DNA of 64,000 nt from Streptomyces violaceusniger (GTDB lineage: Bacteria; Actinomycetota; Actinomycetes; Streptomycetales; Streptomycetaceae): assembly GCA_005405945.1 (NCBI GenBank), contig BJHW01000002.1, positions 2,294,001-2,358,000 of the forward strand. Reading direction: 5' to 3'. The notes under the pieces are model-generated. The model was given only the letters and a program-made list of their open reading frames with translations, was not told the origin of the DNA and did no database searches. Positions 53,203-61,607 of this stretch are shown one piece after another; position 1 is the stretch's first letter, and the number at the start of each line of letters is the position of its first letter. The position numbers and the translations under genes are program-made.

Positions 53203-54427
53203 GTGACCGATGTCTTGAATCACCCCAGCGTGGGATCCGCAGTCGCCCAGCACAACCCCGCTGTCGAGATCGACACGGTTCTGGTGCGACGGGCGTCCGA
53301 GCTGGTGCCGCTCATCAGGGAACGGGCCGAGCAGACCTCGCAGGCACGCCGCGTCGTGCCGGACGTGGTCAAAGCCCTGGAGGGCGCCGGCCTCTTCAAG
53401 CTGTTCGTGCCCAAGCGCTACGGCGGCCACCAGGCGAACATGAACACGGCCGTCCAGACGATCGCCGAGGTGGCCCGCGGCGACGGCTCCACCGCCTGGG
53501 CCGTGGCCCTGCTGAACGTGTGCACGTGGTTCGCCACGACCTTCTCGCAGGCCGCGCAGGACGACGTGTTCGGGGCCAATCCCGATGCGAAGGTCTGCGG
53601 CATCTTCACCCCGGCACCAAGGCCGAGCGCGTCGACGGCGGCTACCTGGTGAGCGGCCGCTGGCCCTTCGCCTCCGGATCCTTCGCCGCCGACTGGGGCA
53701 CCCTCGGCATCGCCCTCGACGTGCCGGAGAGTGAGGACCCGCGGGCGCTCGCGTTGATCCCGGCCGAGGCGTGGACGATCGAGCCGACCTGGTTCGTGGC
53801 CGGGATGAAGGGATCCGGCAGCGACACCATCGTGGTGGAGGACCATTTCGTCCCCGACCACCGCATCCAGCGCTTCCCCGACATGCGCGAGGCCCGCTAC
53901 CTCACCCCCACACGGACGACCAGAACTCCCACATGGCGTTCATCGCCGTCGCCGCCCTCATCCTGGTCGCCCCGCAGCTCGGCCTCGCCCGCCACGCCCT
54001 GGAACGAACCCGCGCCAAACTCCCCGAGAAGCCGGTCGCCTACACCGCCTACCGCGCCGCCCGCACCTCACCGACCCACCAGCTCGGTGTCGCCACCGCG
54101 GCCACCAAGTTCCACCAGGCCGAGCTGCTGATGCGCCAGGCATGCCTGGACATCGACGCCGGCGCCGCCGCACACACCCTGCCGAGCATGGAGGTACGCG
54201 GCCGGGTCCGCAACGACACCGGCATCATCGCCGAACTCGTCAAGGACGGCATCGACCTGCTGATGACCGCCAACGGTGCCAGCTCCTTCGCCGACGCCAA
54301 CGTGCTCAGCCGCATCTGGCAGGACGCCGAGATCGCCGGACGCCACGCCTACGTCAGTCCCGAAGTCGGCAAGGAGGCCTACGGCAAGCTCCTGCTCGGC
54401 GACGACGCACTCACGATGGACCTGTGA
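53203..54427 (+). pseudogene. Flavin-dependent monooxygenase of acyl-CoA dehydrogenase fold, two frameshifts
   Basis: GTG 53203 follows AAGGAG. The N-terminal part (VVPDVVKALEGAGLFKLFVP, GGHQANMNTAVQTIAEVARG, DGSTAWAVALLNVCTWFATT) ends in a frameshift near 53612, where one C is missing from CCCC (restoring FTPGTKAERVDGGYLVSGRW). A second occurs near 53912, where one C is missing from CCCCC (restoring LTPHTDDQNSHMAF). The C-terminal helical domain is complete. The family (group D) includes HsaA and resorcinol or chlorophenol hydroxylases that take reduced flavin from a partner. The flavin reductase gene follows directly. A resorcinol-type ring hydroxylase is the best fit to the context. Confidence 0.85.
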
Positions 54428-54429
54428 CC

Positions 54430-54990
54430 ATGAACGCGAACAGCACGAACTCGGGCACGACGACTGCGGACACGCTGCCGAGCCCCGGCGACGCCGCGCA
54501 GCTGCGCCACGTCCTCGGCCATGTCCCCACCAGCGTCACCATCGTCACCGCGCTGAGCCGGGGGCTGCCCATCGGCGTCACCGTGGGCTCCTTCAGCTCC
54601 GTCTCGCTCGATCCGCCCCTGGTGAACTTCTTCATCGACCGGTCATCGACCACCTGGCCCCGGCTGAACGAGTCGAGCACCTTCACCGTAAACGTCCTCG
54701 GCATGGATCACGCCCACCTGTGCCGGTCCTTCTCCCGCCGCGGCGCGGACCGCTTCGAGGGCGTCGACTGGCAGCCGTCCCCCTCCGGCAACCCCGTCCT
54801 CAGCGAGGCCATAGCCGCCCTCGACTGCAGCCGCTACAAGGTCGACATCATCGGCGACCACATCCAAGTGGTGGGACGGGTCGAATCCATGCAGCTCCAG
54901 AACGCCGGCTTGCCCCTGGTCTTCTACCGCGGCGACTTCCTGCGGCTCGGGTGCGGTCCCGAGAGCAGCCGGCAGGCGGGAGAGGCATGA
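54430..54990 (+). CDS. Flavin reductase (FMN-binding split barrel)
   Basis: The 186-residue protein contains RHVLGHVPTSVTIVTAL, the flavin motif GVTVGSFSSVSLDPPLVNFF and STTWPRLNESSTFTVNVLG, typical of the HpaC/flavin reductase-like family. It supplies reduced FMN or FAD to the monooxygenase encoded upstream. GTG 54424 would overlap the previous stop (GTGA) and ATG 54430 is the alternative. Its own stop overlaps the ABM gene start by 4 nt. Confidence 0.92.
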   Translation: MNANSTNSGTTTADTLPSPGDAAQLRHVLGHVPTSVTIVTALSRGLPIGVTVGSFSSVSLDPPLVNFFIDRSSTTWPRLNESSTFTVNVLGMDHAHLCRSFSRRGADRFEGVDWQPSPSGNPVLSEAIAALDCSRYKVDIIGDHIQVVGRVESMQLQNAGLPLVFYRGDFLRLGCGPESSRQAGEA

Positions 54991-55280
54991 TCTACGAACA
55001 CGCACGGCTCACCATCGACCCCGCGGACGCCGAGAAGTTCGAGCAGGCCGTCCCGGCGGGCCGCGAGGCGCTCCTGAGCGCACCGGGATGCCGTGAGGTG
55101 TCCTTCCTGCGCAGTGTCGACCAGCCGGGTGTCTACCTCCTCAAGGTCGGCTGGGACAGCATCACCGACCACCTTGAGGTCTTTCCTACGACACCGCAGG
55201 CAGCCAGGCTCGCGGACGCCATCGCGTCCTTCTGGACCAAGGCCCCGGAAGTGATCCACTTCAACGGTGAGGAGGTCTGA
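54987..55280 (+). CDS. Small ABM-domain protein
   Basis: The 97-residue protein MIYEHARLTIDPADAEKFEQ, PGCREVSFLRSVDQPG, YLLKVGWDSITDHLEVF is a single antibiotic-biosynthesis-monooxygenase-like barrel. Similar small proteins are found in hydroxyquinol and resorcinol clusters, where their role is not settled; they may handle quinone intermediates. It overlaps the flavin reductase stop (ATGA) and lies 3 bp before the dioxygenase. Confidence 0.88.
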   Translation: MIYEHARLTIDPADAEKFEQAVPAGREALLSAPGCREVSFLRSVDQPGVYLLKVGWDSITDHLEVFPTTPQAARLADAIASFWTKAPEVIHFNGEEV

Positions 55281-55283
55281 GAC

Positions 55284-56227
55284 GTGACCGCCCGGACCAC
55301 CACACCCGCCACCTCGGAAGTCTCCGCCGCGACCTACGACCGCCTGCTCGACGAGGTCCTCGCCTCCTTCGAGCACACCCCCGATCCGCGAGCCCGTCAG
55401 GTGCTCCAGGCGCTCGTACGGCACGCCCACGCCTTCCTGCGCGAAGTACGCCCCACCTTGAGCGAGTGGTCGTACGCCGTCGACTTCCTGACCCGCACCG
55501 GTCAGCGGTGCAGCGACACCCGCCAGGAGTTCGTGCTGCTCTCGGACGTGCTCGGGCTGTCGATGCTGACCGAGGCCATCAACGACTCCGACATCGAGGC
55601 GGTCACCGACTCGACCGTGCTCGGCCCCTTCCACATGACGAAGTCGCCGCCGCGCGCGCTCGGGGACAGCATCGACATGGTGGGAACGGGCACCCCGTGC
55701 CTCATCACCGGCACGGTGACCTCGGCCGCCGGCCAGCCGCTCGCCCACGCCTCCGTCGACGTCTGGCAGTGTGACGAGAACGGGCTCTACGACGTCCAGG
55801 CACCCGAGCGAATCCCGGCAGGCCACGGCCGCGGCCTGTTCCGGACGGACGCGGACGGCCGATTCGCCTTCCGCACCATCGTGCCCAGCCACTACCCCAT
55901 ACCCACCGACGGCCCGGTCGGCGAGCTGCTCAAGACCGCCGACCGCCACCCCTACCGCCCGGCGCACATCCACTTCATCGCCGCCGCCCCGGACACCGCG
56001 ACCTGACCACGCACATCTTCATCCAGGGCAGCCCCTACCTGGACTCCGACGCGGTGTTCGCGGTCAAGGACTCCCTCGTCACCGAACTCGTCGAGAGCCA
56101 CGACTCCGTACTGGCCACGCGGCACGGCCTCGTCGTGCCGTTCCACCACGGCACGATCGATCTCGTCCTCGCCCCGGCGATCCCCGAAGTGTCCCGGCAT
56201 GCCGAGGAGAGCGAACGTGCGGGCTGA
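55284..56227 (+). pseudogene. Hydroxyquinol 1,2-dioxygenase-type intradiol dioxygenase, single frameshift
   Basis: GTG 55284 follows GGAGG. The helical N-terminal domain (FLTRTGQRCSDTRQEFVLLS, DVLGLSMLTEAIND) and the Fe(III) domain (TVLGPFHMTKSPPR, ASVDVWQCDENGLYDVQ, FRTIVPSHYPIPTDGPVGEL, HPYRPAHIHFIAAAPG) match hydroxyquinol/catechol dioxygenases. The iron ligands Tyr, Tyr, His, His fall in these motifs. One C is missing from CCCC near 55990; restoring it gives GHRDLTTHIFIQGSPYLDSD and a normal end at 56227. It would cleave hydroxyquinol to maleylacetate. Confidence 0.88.
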
Positions 56228-57281
56228 ATTCGTCCACCGCAGCCCGTCTCGCACGGTGCACTTCGGGCACGACCTGACCGCGCGCGTCGCCGAGTTGCTG
56301 GACGAGCACCGGTACCGCAGGGTGTACGTCATCGCGTCTCCCCGGCTGGAAGGTGTGGCCGAAGACGCTTCGCAGGCCCTCAACACTCGGTGCGTGGGCA
56401 GGCAGTCGGGCGCTGAGATGCATGTACCGGCCGCGTCCGTGGCGGCGGCTTTGGAACGCTTCGACGAGAGCGGTGCGGATTCGGTCCTCGCGATCGGCGG
56501 AGGATCGCCCATCGGTCTTGCGAAGGCCATCGCGCTGGAGCGGCACGTACCGATCGCCGCGGTCCCCACGACCTACGCCGGCTCGGAAATGACCGCCATC
56601 TGGGGCATCACGCGCGAGGGCGTCAAACGCACAGGACGCGACGAGAGGGTGCGACCGAGCACCGTTCTGTACGACGTCGAGCTCACCGCCGACATGCCCC
56701 TCACGCTCACGCTCACCAGCGGCTACAACGCCATCGCCCACGCGATGGAGGCGTTGTACGCGCCGGACTCCACGCCGCTGACCGACCTGCAGGCCGAGGA
56801 AGGCGTACGGCGGGTGCACCGCGCCGTGACGACTCTGGCGACCAGCGACGGCAGCGGCCACGCCGAAGCCAGGACAGACGCCCTGATCGGCGCGTGGCTG
56901 TGCGGATCAGTACTCGGGGCGACCACCATGTCCCTGCATCACAAGCTGTGCCACGTGCTGGGCGGTACGTTCGATCTGCCGCACGCCGCCACGCACGCGG
57001 TGCTCCTGCCGTACGTCCTGGCGTTCAACGCCCCCGCGGCAGGCGCCATGGCTGCCGTGCTTCAACGGGCCACCGGCGCGGAGGACCCGGGCCAGGCACT
57101 GCGCGAGCTCGCCCTGAAAGGGGGAGCGCCCACCAGCCTCCGCGAACTCGGCATGCCCCGATCGGGCATCGGCCCGGCCGTCGAACAGGCCTGCGCCGCG
57201 CCCTACGACAACCCCCGCGACGTGAACGCCGAGGCGTTGCACGATCTGCTCGACCGAACCTGGCGAGGTATCCCCCAATGA
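56217..57281 (+). CDS. Maleylacetate reductase (iron-type alcohol dehydrogenase family)
   Basis: The 354-residue protein begins VRAEFVHRSPSRTVHFGHDL and has the NAD motif LAIGGGSPIGLAKAIAL, VPTTYAGSEMTAIWGIT and the His region MSLHHKLCHVLGGTFDLPHA, all characteristic of maleylacetate reductases. It converts maleylacetate to 3-oxoadipate. GTG 56217 follows GAGGAGAGCG and lies inside the end of the corrected dioxygenase frame, supporting that frameshift correction. Its stop overlaps the next gene by 4 nt. Confidence 0.94.
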   Translation: MRAEFVHRSPSRTVHFGHDLTARVAELLDEHRYRRVYVIASPRLEGVAEDASQALNTRCVGRQSGAEMHVPAASVAAALERFDESGADSVLAIGGGSPIGLAKAIALERHVPIAAVPTTYAGSEMTAIWGITREGVKRTGRDERVRPSTVLYDVELTADMPLTLTLTSGYNAIAHAMEALYAPDSTPLTDLQAEEGVRRVHRAVTTLATSDGSGHAEARTDALIGAWLCGSVLGATTMSLHHKLCHVLGGTFDLPHAATHAVLLPYVLAFNAPAAGAMAAVLQRATGAEDPGQALRELALKGGAPTSLRELGMPRSGIGPAVEQACAAPYDNPRDVNAEALHDLLDRTWRGIPQ

Positions 57282-58302
57282 ACAGCCCCAACACCCACCG
57301 CATCGACGTGCACCACCACGCCAGCCCGGACTTCTACAAGGACTGGCTAGTCGACCGGGGCATCACCGCCGGCGGACTGGCCCTGCCTGACTGGTCTGTC
57401 GAGAGCGCCAGAAAGATCATGGAGCGGCACGGGGTGGCCACCTCGATCCTCAGCATCTCCACCCCGGGCGTGCACCTCGGCGACGACAAGGAGGCGGGCG
57501 TCATGGCCCGACGTGTCAACGAACACGTCGCCGAGATCGTCAGGGACGACCCCCAGGCCTTCGGCCTCTTCGCGACTCTGACGCTGCCCGATGTGGACGG
57601 CGCCCTGACTGAAGCCGAGTACGCCTTCGACACTCTCGACGCCGACGGCGTCATCCTGCTGGCCAACGCGAGGGGCACCTACCTGGGCGACCCCAGTTCG
57701 AGCCGCTCATGGAGGAGCTGAACCGGCGCAAGGCCGTCGTCTTCGTGCACCCGTCGAGCCTTCCCGTCGCCCCGGTGCCAGGCGTTCCCCCATACATCGC
57801 GGACTTCCTCCTGGACACGACCCGGGCGGCCGTGAACCTGGTGAGGACCGGCACCATCCGCCGTCACCCCGACATCCGCTTCATCCTGGCTCACGCCGGA
57901 GGGTTCCTGCCCTACGCGGCGCACCGGATCGCCTTCACCTTCGGCCTCGACGGTTCGGCGTGGACCTCTTCGGAGGTGCTCGACGAGTTCGCGAAGTTCT
58001 ACTTCGACACAGCCCAGTCCTCGACGGACATCTCGTTTCCCACCCTCCTGTCTTTCACTCGCCCCGACCACGTCGTCTTCGGAAGTGACTACCCGCACGT
58101 CAGCGAGGTCGGCGTCTGCTACTTCACCTCGCGCCTGGACGACCTCGAGCTGGCGGACGACGCACGCTACTCCGTGGACCGGGGAACCGCCTTGAACCTC
58201 TTCCCACGTTTCAAGGGGTGTAGTGAGGCACGGGTGGAGACCAGTGCTCTGAACAGCGTTGGAGCCCTCGGAGCGCGCCGCGGCCGCGGACCGGATCATT
58301 GA
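57278..58302 (+). pseudogene. ACMSD-type amidohydrolase (aromatic acid decarboxylase candidate), frameshifted
   Basis: ATG 57278 starts MNSPNTHRIDVHHHASPDFY, with the HxH metal motif. The frame breaks after TYLGDP near 57691; adding one C to CCCC restores QFEPLMEELNRRKAVVFVHP. The later metal residues are in FILAHAGGFLPYAAHRIAF (His) and HVVFGSDYPHVSE (Asp). The family includes ACMSD, gamma-resorcylate and 6-methylsalicylate decarboxylases. In this operon it may decarboxylate a hydroxybenzoate to give the phenol hydroxylated upstream. A second missing base near 58212 would end the protein at 58223 (FPRFKGV), which fits the terminator at 58280 better than the readable stop at 58302. Confidence 0.85.
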
Positions 58303-58321
58303 GCATCCGGTCCGCGGCCGC
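58280..58321. terminator. Terminator between convergent operons
   Basis: A perfect 17-bp stem (GCGGCCGCGGACCGGAT and its complement) with an 8-nt loop lies between the amidohydrolase gene and the convergent MarR gene. Confidence 0.88.
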
Positions 58322-58351
58322 AGGTATGTCAGCGCCCCCCCATGGGGCGGC

Positions 58352-58855
58352 TCATGGAGTGGCTCGCTGGTCGGGGTGGTAATGGCGAAGTTCTTCGTGG
58401 TCAGGAGCCAGCTCGGCGATGACGGCCCCGAACACCGTGGCGAGTGTCCGGGCCTGTTCGGGATCCGTGTGTGCGGCGAAGTAGTCCCGCACCCCGGCCA
58501 CGTGTACCGGCCAAGCGGCCTCAAGCGCTGTGAGCCCGTCGTCGGTGAGGACCGCGTACCAAGAGCGTCGATCGCTGCGGCTGCGTTCCCGCGTCACCAG
58601 GCTCCGGCGTTCAAGGGAGTCGACCAGGCGGGTCAGACCGCTGCGGCTGTAGACCACTGCTCGGGCCAGATCCGCCATCGGCAGCCGCCGCTCCGGCGCC
58701 TCGGACAGCTGGACGAGGACGTCGTAGTCGATGAGCGACATGTCGGCGTGTTCCCGTAGATCCGAGTCCAGGCGGCCGACCAGCAGCGCGTGTCCCTTGA
58801 GTACAGCGCGCCAGGCGCGCTCCTGATCGGCGTCGAGGAAATCTTTTTCTGCCAC
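58352..58855 (-). CDS. MarR-family transcriptional regulator
   Basis: From GTG 58855 the 168-residue protein reads VAEKDFLDADQERAWRAVLK, then the winged helix DYDVLVQLSEAPERRLPMAD, LARAVVYSRSGLTRLVDSLE, ERRSLVTRERSRSDRRSWYA, all typical of MarR. An upstream frame runs to 59050 but overlaps the nitroreductase start and is not MarR-like. It is divergent from the nitroreductase gene. A 39-bp element between them recurs at 61536 and is a candidate MarR site. Confidence 0.9.
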   Translation of the reverse strand: MAEKDFLDADQERAWRAVLKGHALLVGRLDSDLREHADMSLIDYDVLVQLSEAPERRLPMADLARAVVYSRSGLTRLVDSLERRSLVTRERSRSDRRSWYAVLTDDGLTALEAAWPVHVAGVRDYFAAHTDPEQARTLATVFGAVIAELAPDHEELRHYHPDQRATP

Positions 58856-58876
58856 AGGGGAATGGTACGCGGCGCG

Positions 58877-58915
58877 ATAGTTGTTATTACAATCGTCCGC
58901 ACGCGAACGAGATGC
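58877..58915 (+). promoter_or_regulatory. 39-bp shared regulatory element, copy 1
   Basis: ATAGTTGTTATTACAATCGT followed by CCGCACGCGAACGAGATGC aligns without gaps to 61536-61574, with 28 of 39 bases identical. It lies in the MarR/nitroreductase intergenic region and contains an imperfect GTCCGC-AC-GCGAAC inverted repeat. Confidence 0.65.
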
Positions 58916-59027
58916 CTGGCCGTGCAGGAGACGCGTCCACAACGGAGTGGAAGAGCGAGGCCAGGCGCTCATCGCCCAGGCGTGCGCCGACTCCCTGACC
59001 GATTCATCGAAATGATCAAGGACACTC

Positions 59028-59618
59028 ATGACCTTCGCCGTTGACTCCACCGCCCTCGACCTGCTGTTCCGTGAGGCTCACACGGCACACGCCTTCACCG
59101 ACGAGCCGGTGACCGACGAGCAGGTCCAGGCGATCTACGACCTGATCAAGATCGCGCCGACCGCCTTCAACCAGTCCCCGCTCCGCATCACGGTCGTCCG
59201 CACGCCCGAGGCACGTCAGCGCCTGGTGCAGCACATGGCCGAGGGCAACCAGGACAAGACCGTGGTCGCTCCGCTGGCCGTGATCCTGTCTGCAGACGCG
59301 GAGTTCCACGAGGAGCTGCCGCGCCTGTTCCCGGCCTTCCCGGCCGCCAAGGACGCGTTCTTCTCCGAGCGTTCGGTGCGTGAGCAGTCGGCCGTGCTCA
59401 ACGCGGCGATGCAGGCGGCGTACTTCATCCTCGGCATCCGCGCACTCGGCCTCGCCGCCGGCCCGATGAACGGCATCGACCACGCGGGCATCCAGAAGGA
59501 GTTCCTCGACGAGGACCACATCCCGCTGATGGTCGTCAACATCGGCAAGCCCGCTGCCAACGGCTACTTCCCGCGGTCCCCGCGCCTCGACTACGCCGAG
59601 GTCAGCACGACCGTCTGA
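59028..59618 (+). CDS. Nitroreductase-family protein, malonic semialdehyde reductase (RutE)-like
   Basis: The 196-residue protein has the FMN-binding pattern of the RutE/HadB subgroup: LLFREAHTAHAFTDEPVTDE, IYDLIKIAPTAFNQSPLRIT and LNAAMQAAYFILGIRALGLA, AAGPMNGIDHAGIQKEFL. Members reduce malonic semialdehyde or other small carbonyls and quinones. With a divergent MarR it forms a stress- or phenol-responsive pair as seen in many actinomycetes. A 34-bp palindrome ends the gene. Confidence 0.9.
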   Translation: MTFAVDSTALDLLFREAHTAHAFTDEPVTDEQVQAIYDLIKIAPTAFNQSPLRITVVRTPEARQRLVQHMAEGNQDKTVVAPLAVILSADAEFHEELPRLFPAFPAAKDAFFSERSVREQSAVLNAAMQAAYFILGIRALGLAAGPMNGIDHAGIQKEFLDEDHIPLMVVNIGKPAANGYFPRSPRLDYAEVSTTV

Positions 59619-59628
59619 CCCGCCTCAC

Positions 59629-59662
59629 GGTGGTGCCCCGGACGATCGTCCGGGGCACCACC
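59629..59662. terminator. 34-bp perfect palindrome after the nitroreductase gene
   Basis: GGTGGTGCCCCGGAC and GTCCGGGGCACCACC flank the self-complementary GATC. It starts 10 bp after the stop at 59618. Confidence 0.88.
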
Positions 59663-59774
59663 CGCTCGTTCCCTACGAGGACGAGGACCTGGCGTCCGCC
59701 CCGCTTCCCGAAAACGCAACATCTGACTCGCCTCTTGCCGGAGGAGAGTCGAACCCCCGAAAAGGATTCCGCTC

Positions 59775-60146
59775 ATGTACATCGCCGCCGCCATCCTCAG
59801 CGTCCTCCTCGCCGTCGTCACCCTCGGCGCCGGTGCGCCCAAGGCACTCCTCAAGGGTGACGTGCCCGCCATGCTGCAATCGCATCTGGGGCTCAGCGCC
59901 GGACTGGTCCGCTTCATCGGCCTTGCTGAGATCGCCGCGGCCGTCGGCCTCGTCGTCGGCCTTTTCTGGCAGCCTCTCGGTATAGCCGCGGCCCTCGGCT
60001 TCACCGTCGTGATGGTCGGCGCCGTGGGCTTCCACGCCAAGGCCGGTGACTACGCCGACGCCAAGACGCGGGGCAACGCCATGGCGCCCATCATCCTCAC
60101 GGTGCTGTCCATCGCCACGGCCGTCACACTTGTCCTCGCGATGTGA
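59775..60146 (+). CDS. DoxX-family membrane protein
   Basis: The 123-residue protein has four hydrophobic segments (MYIAAAILSVLLAVVTLGAG, FIGLAEIAAAVGLVVGLFWQ, LGIAAALGFTVVMVGAVGFH, IILTVLSIATAVTLVLAM) and the DoxX-like GAGAPKALLKGDV loop. Such proteins are tied to thiol/quinone redox. It lies 156 bp after the nitroreductase gene and has its own terminator. A second, larger DoxX gene starts at 63794. Confidence 0.87.
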   Translation: MYIAAAILSVLLAVVTLGAGAPKALLKGDVPAMLQSHLGLSAGLVRFIGLAEIAAAVGLVVGLFWQPLGIAAALGFTVVMVGAVGFHAKAGDYADAKTRGNAMAPIILTVLSIATAVTLVLAM

Positions 60147-60171
60147 GTGCGGTTCACATTGCGGCCTCTCC

Positions 60172-60213
60172 GGAAGGCGTCCGACGGACATCACGCTCGG
60201 ACGGACGCCTTCC
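60172..60213. terminator. Terminator between convergent DoxX and AraC genes
   Basis: GGAAGGCGTCCG and CGGACGCCTTCC form a perfect 12-bp stem with an 18-nt loop. Confidence 0.8.
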
Positions 60214-60368
60214 GCGTCCCCGATGAGGGACCAGTCGTAGAGTGCCGTTGACCGACAGGCGGATTGAGGCCAGGAACGGTGAAGGGCGCGCGGCCGGCCT
60301 CCCGAGCGGATGCGTGAGCCACGGCGCCGAGAGCGCGGCGATGAGTACCAGGGGCACCACGCAGCGTG

Positions 60369-61393
60369 TTACCCGGTTCCATGCCGCAGTGTCTCCGAAG
60401 GCGCCTGGCCGAAGCGCTCGCGATACGCCACGGCGAAGCGCCCCAGGTGGGTAAAGCCCCACCGGTACGCCACGTCGGTCACAGAGTCCGCACCCGCCAA
60501 GAGATCACGGTGTACCCGATCGAGTCGGAGCGTGCGGAGGTACACGCTCGGCGACATGCCCAGATGCTCGCGGAATCCCTGCTGGAGCCGCCGGGTGCTC
60601 ACCGCGGCGACCTGCGCCATCTGCGGTAGCGACCACGGTTCCTCCGGTGCTCGCTCGAGCGCGTCGACGACTCGCTTGACCGTGCGGGGCCTGACTGGCG
60701 GACGCTCCTCGTGCAGCTCGTCAGAGTGGTCATGCCACTGCGCGCGCAGAAGCGAGTCGATGACCAGCAGTTCGAGTTGCTCCCGGTAGGAGGCGGAGTC
60801 GCGTACCAGGCTGTGCTCGGTGTCGAGCCCCGTGAGCAACAGCTGCACGGCCGCAAGCCAGCTGCGTCCAGCCGACGCGCACAGGTCCAATCCCAGGGAG
60901 AACCTCACCCAGGAGGCGACCGGCCGCCCGATCATCGCCTCCAGCTCGCTTTCCAGGGATCGGCGGTTGATCTTGATGCAGAGCTGCCCGGCGTCCGCGG
61001 TCCAGCGAGGTAGGAGGGTGTGCTCGCGAGGTGTGAAAACCGCCGCCTGTCCCGGCCTGGTGATGACCGCTTGCTTGCCGCAGTGCGATTCGACCGTCCC
61101 GACAAGGCCACGTTCACGTGGTAGGCCCCAAGCGCACCAGGGTCGAGGCGCGTCTCTGTCCCGAAGCGGACGAATCCAAGGGTCAGGTGTTTGAGGCTCA
61201 CCGCACTGAGCAGTGCGCCGTCGAGGGTGTCGTTGCGGCACGTCGGCTCCACCCGGGCTGGATAGAACACGCCGTTGAGGCTCTCCCGAAAGGCGTCGAA
61301 CCGAGCCGCACGACAGAGCGTGTAGGACCGAAGGACATCGGGTTCACCGCTCATCGCTTGTGCAAGCGGCTCGATCGTCGTTGACCGTTCCAT
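60369..61393 (-). pseudogene. AraC-family regulator, single frameshift
   Basis: ATG 61393 follows GGAGCGTCC. The N-terminal ligand domain reads FRESLNGVFYPARVEPT, LKHLTLGFVRFGTETRLDPG and AYHVNVALSG. Adding one G to GGG near 61101 restores TVESHCGKQAVITRPGQAAV. The C-terminal double helix-turn-helix is intact (QVAAVSTRRLQQGFREHLGM, DSVTDVAYRWGFTHLGRFAV). It is a close relative of the AraC regulator at 51927, with the same cupin domain. It is divergent from the quinone oxidoreductase-like genes at 61608. Confidence 0.87.
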
Positions 61394-61449
61394 GCTGGAC
61401 GCTCCTTGGGGCGTCGCCGCGTCAGCATTGCCGTTTGCGGCACGCCTTC

Positions 61450-61477
61450 ATTTTCTAGTCTGTCCCGTCTGAAAAAT
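61450..61477. promoter_or_regulatory. Probable TetR operator, copy 2
   Basis: ATTTTCTAG-N10-CTGAAAAAT repeats the 50059-50086 site: the left arm is identical, the right arm matches at 7 of 9, and the spacer length is the same. It lies 57 bp upstream of the AraC start and 131 bp upstream of the oxidoreductase start. Confidence 0.6.
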
Positions 61478-61535
61478 AAGCGGGCCAAAGGGGCATGTCA
61501 ACGGTGTGGGCGAGGGGGGCCACTCCTCGCGGAAT

Positions 61536-61574
61536 ATAGTTTGCATCGCAACTGTTCGCATGAGAACGATATGC
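61536..61574 (+). promoter_or_regulatory. 39-bp shared regulatory element, copy 2
   Basis: ATAGTTTGCATCGCAACTGT followed by TCGCATGAGAACGATATGC aligns to 58877-58915. It ends 34 bp before the oxidoreductase start at 61608, in the same orientation relative to the downstream plus-strand gene as copy 1. Confidence 0.65.
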
Positions 61575-61607
61575 ATCGAGCGATCCGACACCGAGGAAGG
61601 GCCGAAC

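Noticed and set aside
58856..59050. N-terminal extension of the MarR protein
   Set aside because: The extension would overlap the nitroreductase start and the conserved 39-bp element, and has no MarR-like sequence.
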